From assembly GCA_013360395.1 (NCBI GenBank), contig JABWBQ010000007.1, positions 1 through 64,000 on the forward strand: a DNA stretch of 64,000 bases. Direction: 5' to 3'. Both the position numbers and the translations under genes were made by a program. The notes below the pieces were generated by a model. It worked only from the letters and a program-made list of their open reading frames with translations. It did not search any database and was not told where the DNA came from. Of this stretch, positions 9,175 to 18,874 are shown piece after piece; position 1 is the first letter of the stretch, and each line of letters opens with the position of its first letter. The DNA is from Flavobacteriales bacterium (GTDB lineage Bacteria; Bacteroidota; Bacteroidia; Flavobacteriales_F; PHOS-HE28).

Positions 9175-12100
9175 ATGGATTATCTTCCGGAGCCTTGTCA
9201 AACCGTCTTCACCGTGTGTCAGGTGGACAGAATGCACACAGCGATCATGGATTGGCGAGATATCCTGGTCGCCCCGTGGAATCACTACTATACGGGCATC
9301 GCCGGACCGAACGGCTGCGAGCCGATCGTTGCTGATGCCACGTTCACCAGTAACGGACCGCAGTTTTGCACGGGTGATGTGGGGCAGTTCGATGGGTACG
9401 TGCCGGTGGACAGTTGGACCTTTACATTCATTGATCCTTTAGGCGGGTCCACGGGCCCGAGCGGTGGACCCGGGGTGCCAAGTGCATCCACGACCTTCGC
9501 GATCGCCGGACAATGGCAAGTAACGCTCTCCGTAGTGTTAGCAGGGAACCCGGCCGTCTTCACATCGATCGTTTGGGTGACGGATTGTTCGCCCATCACC
9601 TCGGAATGTGCGCAATGGTATTTCGGGAACTACTGTTCCCTCGATTTTTCAATGGGGGCACCCGTCGCCGTTGGGGGATCGGCGATGCACTCGGAGGATG
9701 TTCCTGCCACCGCCTGCGACCCGGCCACCGGTGTGATGCAGTTCTATGCATCGAACCTCCAGGCATTCAATTCTGGTGATGTCCCACTCACACCTCAATT
9801 CGATGGTGGCCTCCCAAGCACGTACTCGAGCCAAGGGGCCGTCTTCGTTCCAAATCCAGGCAACCCTGATCGTTATTACCTGTTCTACACCGCGGACCAG
9901 ACACAGGCCTTAAGGGAACTGCACTATACGGAAGTTGACGTCACGCTGATGACTGGTGGGTTCAGTGGGGATATTGCTGTAGCGGACGTATCCGTTGATC
10001 CTGCTGAGCCTCCAACGGCCGAGTTCCTATCAGCTGTCCCCCATTGCAACGGAACCGACTATTGGGTGGTCACGCTTGGAGTCCAAGGCGTAGCTGCCGG
10101 ACAGATCCTCAGCTACCAAGTCACGACCACGGGTGTCTTGACACCAGCAGTAACCAGCCCCAACCCGGTGTTCACCACGTCCACTTTGGGCTTTGGGAGG
10201 TCCGGACAGATCGAGTTCAATTCGACAGGAGATATGGCGGCCATATCCTTTGCGGGCAATAGCACATGCCATTTGTTCTCCTTCGATAGAGCGACGGGGA
10301 CGTTCGATTTTCTTGTGACTTTGGCTGGGAACACCTGCACCGGTCTTGGGGTGGCGTTCAGTTCGTCCGGAGACTTTCTGTATACCGCATGGACTTCAGG
10401 CGCATTTGCTGGCCGGGGCATCTTCCAACATGATCTGCGCCAATTGGACCTGTGTGCGCCCCAGCCGCCTCCGAACAACTTCACTCCGTTCCCAGCGCCC
10501 ATATTCTTCGCGAGCCTCCAGCGTGGACCGGATGACAAGATCTACATGAGCGAGTACCTACGGGACGATGTTTCTGTTATCCACGACCCGGAGACTTGGA
10601 ATGCCAGCCCCAACGATTTTGGGTTCCAGTATCAAGGTGTGCCGCTCACCATTCCCGGTGGTGTCAATGAGATATGTCTTGTTGGCCTGCCGAACATGAT
10701 CGATGCCGACCCACCCTTGCCAACGGCTAATGATTTCACTTGGGATACGGGACCTGACCCGGACTGTAGCTTGGCTTGCCATGATGCGCAGTTCTTCTTG
10801 GAGGGTTGCGGGGATATCATAGAGTGGGACGTTGACTGTGACGGAACGATCGATGGCACGGGTATCAACTTCTCTTATTCTTTCCCCGGTTCTGGCAGTT
10901 TTAATGTGTGTATGTTGATCGATGGTGTACAAGTTGCTCAGCATTCGGTGGCCGTTCCGGCCTGCTCGGGACCGTTCTCCATCACCAAGACCATCACCCC
11001 CTCCAACGGCGGCACATACGCCGGTGCGCCGGTGCTATACACCATCACGGTATGCAATACCAGCGGCACGGACCAGACCGGTGTCAATGTGACCGACCTG
11101 CTTCCGACCGACTTCGTACCCCACAGCAACCCGTTGCCACAGAACAGCATCACGCTGCTGGCAAACGAATGCCAAACCTTCGAGATCACTGGCTCATTCA
11201 CTACCCTAGGCACACACACCAACACAGCCACCCTCACACAGGGAGGCACCAGCATCTCATCAAGCGTTGACATCGATGTGCTAGATGGCTGTCCTATGAT
11301 CGTCTATGGCAGTGGCGGGTGTGACCCAGGTGATGTTGTGAATATGTGCCTAGGAATGCATACACAGCTAACGAACGTCAGCTCGGTGACCTACTACATT
11401 GTTTACCCCGACTTCTTGCTTCCTCCGACAGCCGGATCCATCATGGGTTCAATAAGTAGCCCGTTCGCCATCTCCAGCGCCACCATTGGTTCTCCTATTT
11501 CAATGGGAGGATGGCCACCAGGATACTCTGCGGTGCAAGTGACCGTGAACTTCACCACCCTAATAAGCCCATCACCACCGTACGAGTTCTTCTGCATTGA
11601 CTTCGCGATAGACCCGAATGGCCCCGGTGCTCCTCCGGGCCAGAACGCAGTATGGACCTGGGCAAGCACCACACCCGGCGTGGGTGGATGGAACCAAGTA
11701 ACGGTGACCGCGAACAACGCAGACATCGACTTGTGGACCCAAGCATACCACATCATTTTCAATGGTTGCCCTAACCTGATAACCCCCGATGCGTCCTTCA
11801 CCGCTGACGTATCCGATTGCGGCGGCAAGGTTACCGTCCACGGTAACAACAACGACCCCAACGCCATCCACATCTGGACCTGGGGGGATAACCGCACAAC
11901 TCCTATCAACGGAGCCCAGAATTACACCTACGACTACTTCGCCTGGATCTACGATAACCAAGGCTTCCCGGTCAACATCCCTCCGGCAGCACCTGGAACC
12001 TACACCATAACCCACACCGTGATAGTTGATGGCGTGGCCGAGACAGCAACCCAAACCGTTGATGTAGGAGCCGATGTGATCATTGCAGACCTAACCTACT

Positions 12101-14745
12101 CTAGCAGTATCAGTGACATTGTTGGTGGGTCGGTGGATATCGAAGGACAGTTCTTCATCGATAATGACTTCTTCATAGGCAACGCACAAGTATATCTGCA
12201 ACCCGGCGCAGAGATCATCGTGCAGAACGGCTGGACCCTCGACATCGAGAACAGTTCCTTCACGGCCTGCAACGGCGTGATGTGGAAGTCGATCACGGCG
12301 GAGAACGGCGCCACCGTGCGGATCCGTGGCTCTTACATGGACGATGCGGAAAGCACGGTCGCCGCGTTGGACGGCTCGGTGATCTGGGTGGATGAGACCC
12401 AGTTCCACAACAACCGTGTGGGCATCGGCATACCGGATGTTGGCGGCACCTACAACAACGTGGCCTGCTGGGTGAGCAACAGCATCTTCTACAGCGCGGG
12501 CCCCATGCCACAGCCGTATCAAGGGCAGGCCTCCGCGGTCGGCAGCCAAGGCTTCGCAGCGGTGGATGTCCACAATACCTCGCTGGACTTCACGGGCGGC
12601 AACAACCTGATCCACAGCCTGAGCAACGGCATTGTGGGCCACCGCAGCGACCTGACTGTGGCCGAGTGTCAGATGCTGAACATCCAGCCGGATGCGGCCT
12701 ACGCGTACACCGGCAACGGCTCGGGCATCTATGCGAACGGTCTGCTGGGGTGGAACACGCTGAAGCAACAAGGCTATGGCATGAATAGCAGCCTGCCCAG
12801 CTTCAACGGTTGCCGCTGGGGCATCTACACCGAATACATGAACGTGCGCAGCACGGACAACCGCATGCTGGACATGGGCACCGCCTACCGCGTGGACCGC
12901 AGTGGCTACCGGGAAGTGGATATCCTGGAGAACCAGGTACACACCCGCTACAACGGCATCGAATTGCGGGCCAACGACGGTGCGGCGCACATCCTGGTCG
13001 AAGGCAACGACATCACCTTCGGCAATGACCCGGCATGTACAGCATGCAAGGGCTGGACAGCCATCCGAGTGACCGAGGGGAACTACGTGGCCCCCGACTC
13101 TCGGATCCAGAACAACACCATCCACTTCCTGCCGCAATACGCCTCTCGCTTCGGCATCGGCCTTTTCGCGGCTGACCGCTGGATCGTGGCGGAGAACGAC
13201 CTGAGCATGGTGAACAACGCATTCAACAGGACCGGCATCTGGCTGAACGGCTGCCGGGCCACGGAGGTGAGCTGCAATACGGTGAACAGCAGTGACAATG
13301 CCTACCCGGTGGATGCACAGGCCGCCATCCGCAACAACATGGGCAGTGAGCCGCTGATCAGTTGCAATGAGATGGACCGGACGGCCAACGGCATCCTTTT
13401 CAACGGCGTGGCCTACAATACCGATGTGCGCGGCAACCAGTTCCACAACCACCGCTGGCCGCTGCATTTGGATGCCACGGCGATCATCGATGTGCAGGCG
13501 CTGAAAGGGAATCTTTGGGACCCGAACGCCGCTACGCCGGTTTGGGGTGCGTGGTATGAGGTGAGTAGTTGGCAGGCAGGGAACTACCCTTTCGTTTACA
13601 ACCCAGCCACTATAGGAAATGGATCTACCGTGCCTCCCTCGTGGTCCCCGTCGAATTGGTTCTTCAATTCCGCTGGCACCAACTATGACTGCGCCGATCA
13701 CCACGGTGCACACTATTGCAGCCAATTCGGGGGTGAACGCTGCAAAGACTGCATCCGCGAACTGGACGAGAAGATCGCCAGTGACAGCTTAGAGAACGAT
13801 CCCTACACCGACGAGACCAAGTGGATGCTCGCGGCCGATCTGTACAAGAAGCTCGACGATGCACCTTCCCTTCTGGACAGCCTGCCCGAACTGGATGCGT
13901 TCTACACCGCGCTACAAGGCAGCACCACGGCGGCTTTCAAAGCGATCGAAGACGACCAGCTCGCGCTGTACAACCTGGACAGCAGCGTGGTGGCCCAACT
14001 GCAAGCCAACCAGGTGCAGATCGATGCGTTGATGAGCCTTGTGAAGGACGGCATGGAGCAATTGGGCGACAGCACGCTCACCCCGGCACAACGGCAAGGC
14101 CTCCTTGTTGGCCTGAGCGGTTATCGGCAGAATATCAACAACCTGTCCGCCTGGAACGCCTCCGCCCTGCAACTGGCCAGCACCTCGAAAGTGCTGACCG
14201 CCGAAGGGGTGAAGACGGCGAACGCCAACATCGCCACTTCCGAATTGATCGAAACCAACGAGAAGGCGGTGAACGAAGTGTACCTGGCCACCGTCGGCAA
14301 GAATGTGGATAGTTTCACGACCACCCAAACCGCTGACCTGTTCGCGATCGCGAACCAATGCCCCATGCTGGGTGGCAATGCCGTGTTCAAGGCGAGATCG
14401 TTGTATTGGCTCATTGACGACAGCTACGACTTCGATGACCAGGCGCTTTGTCTCCAACATGGTATTATCGTCAAGAGCCTGGCGGCGCAACCGATCAATG
14501 CCGTCGCTGTGATACCGAACCCCGCCGTTGACGAGGCCACACTGGTGCTCGACCACGAGTTGGACGAGCCTGGAAGCTTCGTCGTGTACGATGCCGTGGG
14601 AGCTGAGGTGATGCGCCAGGTCGTGCCGATAGACATGCCCCGATTGGCGTTCAGCACAGCTTCACTTGCTCCAGCGCTATACCACTACCAGGTGCGTGGG
14701 CCATCAGGCGTCATTGGTGTTGGGAAGCTCACTATCGTTCGCTGA
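9175..14745 (+). CDS. Remainder of giant secreted protein: Met-turn, DUF11, beta-helix, T9SS sorting domain
   Basis: This is an 1856-residue frame that continues the M43 domain without a shift (first residues MDYLPEPCQTVFT...RMHTAI). It has no signal peptide of its own, so by itself it would not be secreted. Later parts are a propeller-like stretch (residues ~150-500), a PKD-like segment, a DUF11 repeat at ~600-690 (TKTITPSNGGTYAGAPVLYT), a right-handed beta-helix region (~960-1440) rich in INxN-type rungs, a charged, helical region with DSLENDPYTDETKWMLAADL, and a T9SS type A sorting domain from VIPNPAVDEATLVL to the end. It is probably a surface protein in the joined form. Confidence 0.75.
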   Translation: MDYLPEPCQTVFTVCQVDRMHTAIMDWRDILVAPWNHYYTGIAGPNGCEPIVADATFTSNGPQFCTGDVGQFDGYVPVDSWTFTFIDPLGGSTGPSGGPGVPSASTTFAIAGQWQVTLSVVLAGNPAVFTSIVWVTDCSPITSECAQWYFGNYCSLDFSMGAPVAVGGSAMHSEDVPATACDPATGVMQFYASNLQAFNSGDVPLTPQFDGGLPSTYSSQGAVFVPNPGNPDRYYLFYTADQTQALRELHYTEVDVTLMTGGFSGDIAVADVSVDPAEPPTAEFLSAVPHCNGTDYWVVTLGVQGVAAGQILSYQVTTTGVLTPAVTSPNPVFTTSTLGFGRSGQIEFNSTGDMAAISFAGNSTCHLFSFDRATGTFDFLVTLAGNTCTGLGVAFSSSGDFLYTAWTSGAFAGRGIFQHDLRQLDLCAPQPPPNNFTPFPAPIFFASLQRGPDDKIYMSEYLRDDVSVIHDPETWNASPNDFGFQYQGVPLTIPGGVNEICLVGLPNMIDADPPLPTANDFTWDTGPDPDCSLACHDAQFFLEGCGDIIEWDVDCDGTIDGTGINFSYSFPGSGSFNVCMLIDGVQVAQHSVAVPACSGPFSITKTITPSNGGTYAGAPVLYTITVCNTSGTDQTGVNVTDLLPTDFVPHSNPLPQNSITLLANECQTFEITGSFTTLGTHTNTATLTQGGTSISSSVDIDVLDGCPMIVYGSGGCDPGDVVNMCLGMHTQLTNVSSVTYYIVYPDFLLPPTAGSIMGSISSPFAISSATIGSPISMGGWPPGYSAVQVTVNFTTLISPSPPYEFFCIDFAIDPNGPGAPPGQNAVWTWASTTPGVGGWNQVTVTANNADIDLWTQAYHIIFNGCPNLITPDASFTADVSDCGGKVTVHGNNNDPNAIHIWTWGDNRTTPINGAQNYTYDYFAWIYDNQGFPVNIPPAAPGTYTITHTVIVDGVAETATQTVDVGADVIIADLTYSSSISDIVGGSVDIEGQFFIDNDFFIGNAQVYLQPGAEIIVQNGWTLDIENSSFTACNGVMWKSITAENGATVRIRGSYMDDAESTVAALDGSVIWVDETQFHNNRVGIGIPDVGGTYNNVACWVSNSIFYSAGPMPQPYQGQASAVGSQGFAAVDVHNTSLDFTGGNNLIHSLSNGIVGHRSDLTVAECQMLNIQPDAAYAYTGNGSGIYANGLLGWNTLKQQGYGMNSSLPSFNGCRWGIYTEYMNVRSTDNRMLDMGTAYRVDRSGYREVDILENQVHTRYNGIELRANDGAAHILVEGNDITFGNDPACTACKGWTAIRVTEGNYVAPDSRIQNNTIHFLPQYASRFGIGLFAADRWIVAENDLSMVNNAFNRTGIWLNGCRATEVSCNTVNSSDNAYPVDAQAAIRNNMGSEPLISCNEMDRTANGILFNGVAYNTDVRGNQFHNHRWPLHLDATAIIDVQALKGNLWDPNAATPVWGAWYEVSSWQAGNYPFVYNPATIGNGSTVPPSWSPSNWFFNSAGTNYDCADHHGAHYCSQFGGERCKDCIRELDEKIASDSLENDPYTDETKWMLAADLYKKLDDAPSLLDSLPELDAFYTALQGSTTAAFKAIEDDQLALYNLDSSVVAQLQANQVQIDALMSLVKDGMEQLGDSTLTPAQRQGLLVGLSGYRQNINNLSAWNASALQLASTSKVLTAEGVKTANANIATSELIETNEKAVNEVYLATVGKNVDSFTTTQTADLFAIANQCPMLGGNAVFKARSLYWLIDDSYDFDDQALCLQHGIIVKSLAAQPINAVAVIPNPAVDEATLVLDHELDEPGSFVVYDAVGAEVMRQVVPIDMPRLAFSTASLAPALYHYQVRGPSGVIGVGKLTIVR

Positions 14746-14760
14746 GGTCGGTAGTTGGAC

Positions 14761-16272
14761 ATGCTACGTCTGGCACTACGGGTTGGTTTATGCTTCAACA
14801 TGATACAAGGGTGTATTCCCTTGTATCACGCTACGGCACAACAGGGATTAGATAAGCTCTGGCTAGGCGGTTATCAATCATGGGCTGGTGCGCCGTATGG
14901 TGGTGTTGATTTGGATTTCACTGGAGGGCAGTTGGTAGTTGGCAGCGTGACGCGGGACATTGGCTTTGCTCGCACGAACACTAACCTTTCCGATGGTAGT
15001 GGGAGCGTATTGATAAGCACGAACGGCACATTCGTAGCAAATGCACTCGGTGATACGTTACTCAGTGGCAGTGGTCTGAATCCTGGTGACTATACTGATC
15101 TGTACCCGGAGTTTATCTTTATTTCCCAAGGCGTACTACTTCTGCCCAAACCCGAAGACTCTAACATTTATTATCTGCTCCACATGACCATCGACAACAG
15201 TGTGGACATCAATGCAGAGCACCTGCTACTCACGTCCGTTGACATGAGCCTGGATGGGGGCTTGGGTGCTGTGGTAAGCAAGAACGTTTCGATCCTCGAC
15301 GATGAGATCAGCCTTGGGCACTTGACAGCGGTACGGCATGCGAACGGCCGCGATTGGTGGGCCTTCTGCCGTAAGTTGAACACCAATACCTTCTATCGCT
15401 ACTTGATCAGCCCAGCGGGCATCAACTTGGATGGCACCCAGTCCATTGGTGATCTCAGTATCTGGGCTACGGGACAAGTCTGCTTCTCCCCGGATGGCAG
15501 CAAGTTCGCCTATTACTGGCGGGATATTGGTCTGGAGGTGTTCCAGTTCGATCGTTGCACAGGGCTGTTCTCATCACCAGTATCGGTCACGTACACGGAC
15601 TTGGAGTTTGGAAATGGTGCCGCCTTTTCACCGAACGGTCGGTACCTCTACATAACAGATGTGGATAATGTCTACCAGTACGATACAGAGGCACCCGACC
15701 TTGCCGCATCCGAAGTCCTCATCGCAGAATGGGATAGTACGTACTCGCCATTCCCTCCTCTGGCAACGTTATTCGATATCGCCCAACTTGCGCCTGATGG
15801 CAAGATCTACATCGGCACGGGCAATAGCACGGACAAGCTGCATGTGATACACGCGCCGGATTCAGCGGGGTTGGCCTGCAACATCGAACAGCATGGCATC
15901 TCCTTGCCACGCTATTTTAGCAACTCCCTCCCCAACCACCCCAACTACCACCTGGGGCCAGTGGATGGCAGTGTATGCGATAGTTTGGGGATCAACAATG
16001 GTATGTCTGCCCTGGCTGCAGAAGGGCTGCGCATTCAGGCCTACCCGAACCCGAGCATGGGTACGTTCACACTAAGCTACCCTTCCATTGGGCAGATCGG
16101 CGTCATGGAAGTGCGTGACCTTGCGGGAAAGCTCATCCTACACGAGCGTTTACCACCCTGGAGCCAGGTGCATCAGGTGCAACTCGTCGGGGCATCGCCT
16201 GGGCTGTACAATTGCAGGATCAGCTGGGGTCCGCGATCGGTATCCACCCGCATAATGGTCGTTGAGCCATGA
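14761..16272 (+). CDS. Secreted beta-propeller protein with T9SS sorting domain
   Basis: This 503-residue exported protein has an N-terminal hydrophobic stretch ending near ATAQQ. The body shows repeated blade-like units with CFSPDGSKFAYYW, AFSPNGRYLYITD and QLAPDGKIYIGTG, which are typical of seven-blade propellers in Bacteroidota surface proteins and match similar phrases in the preceding giant protein. The C-terminus, from IQAYPNPSMGTFTLSYP, is a T9SS type A sorting domain. ATG 14761 is preferred to the TTG two codons earlier. It follows the giant gene by 15 bases and overlaps the next gene by four, so the three are probably co-transcribed. Confidence 0.8.
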   Translation: MLRLALRVGLCFNMIQGCIPLYHATAQQGLDKLWLGGYQSWAGAPYGGVDLDFTGGQLVVGSVTRDIGFARTNTNLSDGSGSVLISTNGTFVANALGDTLLSGSGLNPGDYTDLYPEFIFISQGVLLLPKPEDSNIYYLLHMTIDNSVDINAEHLLLTSVDMSLDGGLGAVVSKNVSILDDEISLGHLTAVRHANGRDWWAFCRKLNTNTFYRYLISPAGINLDGTQSIGDLSIWATGQVCFSPDGSKFAYYWRDIGLEVFQFDRCTGLFSSPVSVTYTDLEFGNGAAFSPNGRYLYITDVDNVYQYDTEAPDLAASEVLIAEWDSTYSPFPPLATLFDIAQLAPDGKIYIGTGNSTDKLHVIHAPDSAGLACNIEQHGISLPRYFSNSLPNHPNYHLGPVDGSVCDSLGINNGMSALAAEGLRIQAYPNPSMGTFTLSYPSIGQIGVMEVRDLAGKLILHERLPPWSQVHQVQLVGASPGLYNCRISWGPRSVSTRIMVVEP

Positions 16273-16562
16273 GCATACGTGTGTTCTTCCTCGCACTTTT
16301 ATTGTCCCCGCTGGTGGCATTGGGGCAGAAGTCCGCATCCCCAGCCGATGGGAACCCCGTCGGCTCCCCTGATCTGAACGCCACCACCCGCACTGTGCTT
16401 TTGGCCAATCGCCCGGCGCAGTTCACCGAAGGGGAGTGGCTGCGGATGATGGAGAAGTCCGTGAACCGCAGCTTGTATCCCTTGCGGGTAACGCGGGAGA
16501 TGCTGGATACCCTGGATACGAAAGCGTTGGATCTGCGCTTCCGGTATGAGATGACCCCGTAG
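16269..16562 (+). CDS. Small exported protein of unknown function
   Basis: This 97-residue protein begins with a clear signal peptide (MSIRVFFLALLLSPLVALGQ) and starts inside the previous gene's stop by an ATGA overlap, so it is likely translationally coupled. The mature part has about 77 residues, is polar, and contains no cysteine and no known motif. It lacks a T9SS sorting domain, so it would stay in the periplasm. The 3' end is followed by a small inverted repeat (GCTCA-GCGT-TGAGC) before the sufC promoter. Confidence 0.6.
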   Translation: MSIRVFFLALLLSPLVALGQKSASPADGNPVGSPDLNATTRTVLLANRPAQFTEGEWLRMMEKSVNRSLYPLRVTREMLDTLDTKALDLRFRYEMTP

Positions 16563-16650
16563 GTTCCGCACTTTCGGCCCATGGGCAGGCTCAGCGTTGA
16601 GCGTGGGGCCTGGCGAACCTCCGGGTAGTTCGGCTTGTTCTTCGGTCACC

Positions 16651-16681
16651 TTGGGCGCTCTCCTACAACAGCCTACCTTTG
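16651..16681 (+). promoter_or_regulatory. Promoter of the sufCDSET block
   Basis: TTG at 16651-16653, 20 bases, then TACCTTTG at 16674-16681. This repeats the sufA promoter exactly in boxes and spacing. It gives the second half of the split SUF cluster its own start, near 16688. Confidence 0.8.
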
Positions 16682-16695
16682 CGCCACATTCCCAG

Positions 16696-16712
16696 TTTGG
16701 AATCGTTCTAAA
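16696..16712. promoter_or_regulatory. Operator-like palindrome TTTGGA-N5-TCTAAA at sufC
   Basis: This is the counterpart of the 3794-3810 palindrome, with one base changed in the left half-site. It lies 14 bases after the -7 box (12 at sufA) and 9 bases before the ATG (10 at sufA). The matching layout supports a shared regulator acting on both promoters. Confidence 0.62.
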
Positions 16713-16721
16713 CAAGACCTC

Positions 16722-17462
16722 ATGCTAAAGATCACCAACCTCCACGCCAACATCGACGGCAAGGAGATCCTTAAAGGCCTTAACCTGGAAGTGAAACCGG
16801 GCGAGGTCCACGCCATCATGGGCCCCAACGGCTCCGGCAAGAGCACCCTGGCCAATGTGCTGGCCGGCCGCGAAGAATATGAGGTCACCGAAGGCTCCGT
16901 GACCTACCAAGGCGCCGACCTTCTCGAATTGTCCCCGGAGGAGCGCGCCTGGAAAGGCATCTTCCTCGCCTTCCAGTACCCGGTGGAGATCCCCGGCGTG
17001 AGCAACATGAACTTCCTGCGCACGGCACTGAACGAATGTCGCAAGGCACGGGGTGAAACCGAACTCGGCGGCAAGGACTTCCTCGCACTGGTGCGCGAAC
17101 GCGCAAAACTGGTGGAGATGGACGCCGACCTGATGAACCGCAACCTCAACGTGGGCTTCAGCGGGGGCGAGAAGAAGCGCAATGAGATCTTCCAGATGGC
17201 GATGCTGCAGCCCAAGCTCGGCATCCTGGACGAGACCGACAGCGGCCTGGATATCGACGCCCTGCGCATCGTGGCTGGCGGCGTGAACAAACTGCGCAGC
17301 AAGGACAACGCCTTCATCGTGGTAACGCACTACCAGCGCCTGCTGGACTACATCGTGCCGGACTTCGTGCACGTGATGGCCGACGGCCGGATCATCAAGA
17401 GCGGGCCGAAGGAACTGGCCCTGGAGCTGGAAGAGAAGGGATACGACTGGGTGAAGGGATAA
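16722..17462 (+). CDS. sufC: Fe-S assembly ATPase SufC
   Basis: SufC is the ABC-type ATPase subunit of SufBC2D, 246 residues here. The Walker A loop GPNGSGKST has its lysine at residue 40, the ABC signature is SGGEKKRNEI, and Walker B with the catalytic region reads LGILDETDSGLD, all as in the family. ATP hydrolysis drives the conformational change needed for cluster building on SufB. The ATG at 16722 follows the promoter and operator; upstream codons in the same frame overlap these sites. SufD starts at the base after the stop codon. Confidence 0.96.
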   Translation: MLKITNLHANIDGKEILKGLNLEVKPGEVHAIMGPNGSGKSTLANVLAGREEYEVTEGSVTYQGADLLELSPEERAWKGIFLAFQYPVEIPGVSNMNFLRTALNECRKARGETELGGKDFLALVRERAKLVEMDADLMNRNLNVGFSGGEKKRNEIFQMAMLQPKLGILDETDSGLDIDALRIVAGGVNKLRSKDNAFIVVTHYQRLLDYIVPDFVHVMADGRIIKSGPKELALELEEKGYDWVKG

Positions 17463-18773
17463 ATGATGCACGGGCGGACGATCGTCCTCCCCAACGGCAT
17501 GACAAGCACAACAATAATCGACCCCAAGGCTGCCGTGCTTCCGCTGCTCGAGGGCTCCACCTGGCCGGCTGCCGCCGAAGCGCAGGCCCAGGTAAAGGCC
17601 CTGCCTATCCCCACGAGCAAGACCGAAGCGTGGAAGTACACCCGCGTGGCCAGGCTGTTCAACCAACCGTACTCCGCGCCGAAGGGGGATGCTGGGGTCG
17701 AGCTGCCCGCACGGTTTCCTTTCGCTACCACGCGCGTGGTCTTCGTGAACGGCCACTTCCGCGCGGACCTGAGCGATGATCTGAAGGGCCAGAAGGGCTT
17801 AGTGATCGACAGCCTGAAGCACCACCTCACGCACGGCCCCGTGAAGGAGCACTACGGCACGCTTGCGCCTGCGAACGAGCGCCTCTTCACCGCCATGAAC
17901 ACCGCTGCGCCCACGGACGGCCTGATCCTGCTGGTGACCAAGGGCGTGAAGGTCGAGAAGCCGATCCACGTACTGCATGTGGTACGGGCCGATGATCATC
18001 GGCCCATCCTCATGCAGCCGCGCGACCTTTTCATGCTGCACGAAGGCGCCGAGGCGGAAGTGATCATCGAGCACATTGCCGTGGATACTCCCGAAGCCTT
18101 CGTGAACAGTGTGCGCGAATGCGTGGTGGGTGAAGGCGCGCGCCTCACGCTGCACAAGCTTCAGCACGAGGTGAACGGTCCGGCCAACATCAGCTCCGAG
18201 GGTGTTCGTGTCGCCGCGAAGGGGCACTTCAGCCTCAGCACCACCACGCTGGATGGGTCACTGATCCGCAACGACGTGAACGTTTCGCTGGCCGGACCCG
18301 AGGCGCATGCCGAGCTGAACGGGGTATACCTGCTGAACGGCACCACGCACTGCGACAACCACACCTACATCGGTCACGATGTGCCGGACTGCACCAGCGA
18401 CGAGCTCTACAAGGGTATCGTGGCCGGCAGGGGCACCAGCGTGTTCAACGGCAAGGTGTACGTGAAGCAGGACGCGCAGCGCACCCGCGCCTACCAGAGC
18501 AACGCCAACATCCTACTGGGCGATGATGCCAAGGTGTACACCAAGCCCGAGTTGGAGATCTACGCCGACGACGTGAAGTGCAGCCACGGATGCACCATCG
18601 GCCGACTGGACGAGAAGGGCCTGTTCTATCTGCGTTCACGCGGGGTGAGCGAGGCCGAAGCGCGCAAGCTGATGGCCCATGCCTTCATCACCGAGGTGGT
18701 GGAGCGGGTGCAGAACGAGGAATGGAGGACGGTTTTGACGGCGTTGATCGACGCGAAACTGGCGAGACTATAA
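17463..18773 (+). CDS. sufD: Fe-S cluster assembly protein SufD
   Basis: SufD is 436 residues and forms the heterodimer with SufB in the scaffold complex. The protein has SKTEAWKYTRVARLF near the N-terminus, a long beta-helical core, and the C-terminal ELEIYADDVKCSHGCTIGRLDEKGLFYLRSRG block that defines the SufB/SufD family. The start could also be ATG 17499 (MTSTTIIDPK), since the first twelve residues are not conserved. It directly follows sufC. Its TAA stop is followed five bases later by a complete inverted repeat. Confidence 0.94.
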   Translation: MMHGRTIVLPNGMTSTTIIDPKAAVLPLLEGSTWPAAAEAQAQVKALPIPTSKTEAWKYTRVARLFNQPYSAPKGDAGVELPARFPFATTRVVFVNGHFRADLSDDLKGQKGLVIDSLKHHLTHGPVKEHYGTLAPANERLFTAMNTAAPTDGLILLVTKGVKVEKPIHVLHVVRADDHRPILMQPRDLFMLHEGAEAEVIIEHIAVDTPEAFVNSVRECVVGEGARLTLHKLQHEVNGPANISSEGVRVAAKGHFSLSTTTLDGSLIRNDVNVSLAGPEAHAELNGVYLLNGTTHCDNHTYIGHDVPDCTSDELYKGIVAGRGTSVFNGKVYVKQDAQRTRAYQSNANILLGDDAKVYTKPELEIYADDVKCSHGCTIGRLDEKGLFYLRSRGVSEAEARKLMAHAFITEVVERVQNEEWRTVLTALIDAKLARL

Positions 18774-18778
18774 TACTC

Positions 18779-18863
18779 CACCACAGAGGTACAGAGGACA
18801 CAGAGAAGGACCATGAAGAACGAAGCGCTCGCATTCCTCCGTGCCCTCTGTGTCTCCGTGGTG
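18779..18863. repeat. CACAGAGG-type palindromic element between sufD and sufS
   Basis: The left arm 18779-18805 and right arm 18837-18863 are reverse complements at 22 of 27 positions, and all five differences are transitions. The loop is 31 bases. It is the most complete copy of the repeat also seen at 4151-4243 and 21554-21580. It would form a strong hairpin in the suf message between the sufD stop and the sufS start at 18875. Confidence 0.82.
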
Positions 18864-18874
18864 AACCGCATTCC

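Noticed and set aside
12091-13725. 544-codon minus-strand open frame within the giant beta-helix protein
   Set aside because: It is His/Val/Ala-biased antisense translation with no start context or motifs.
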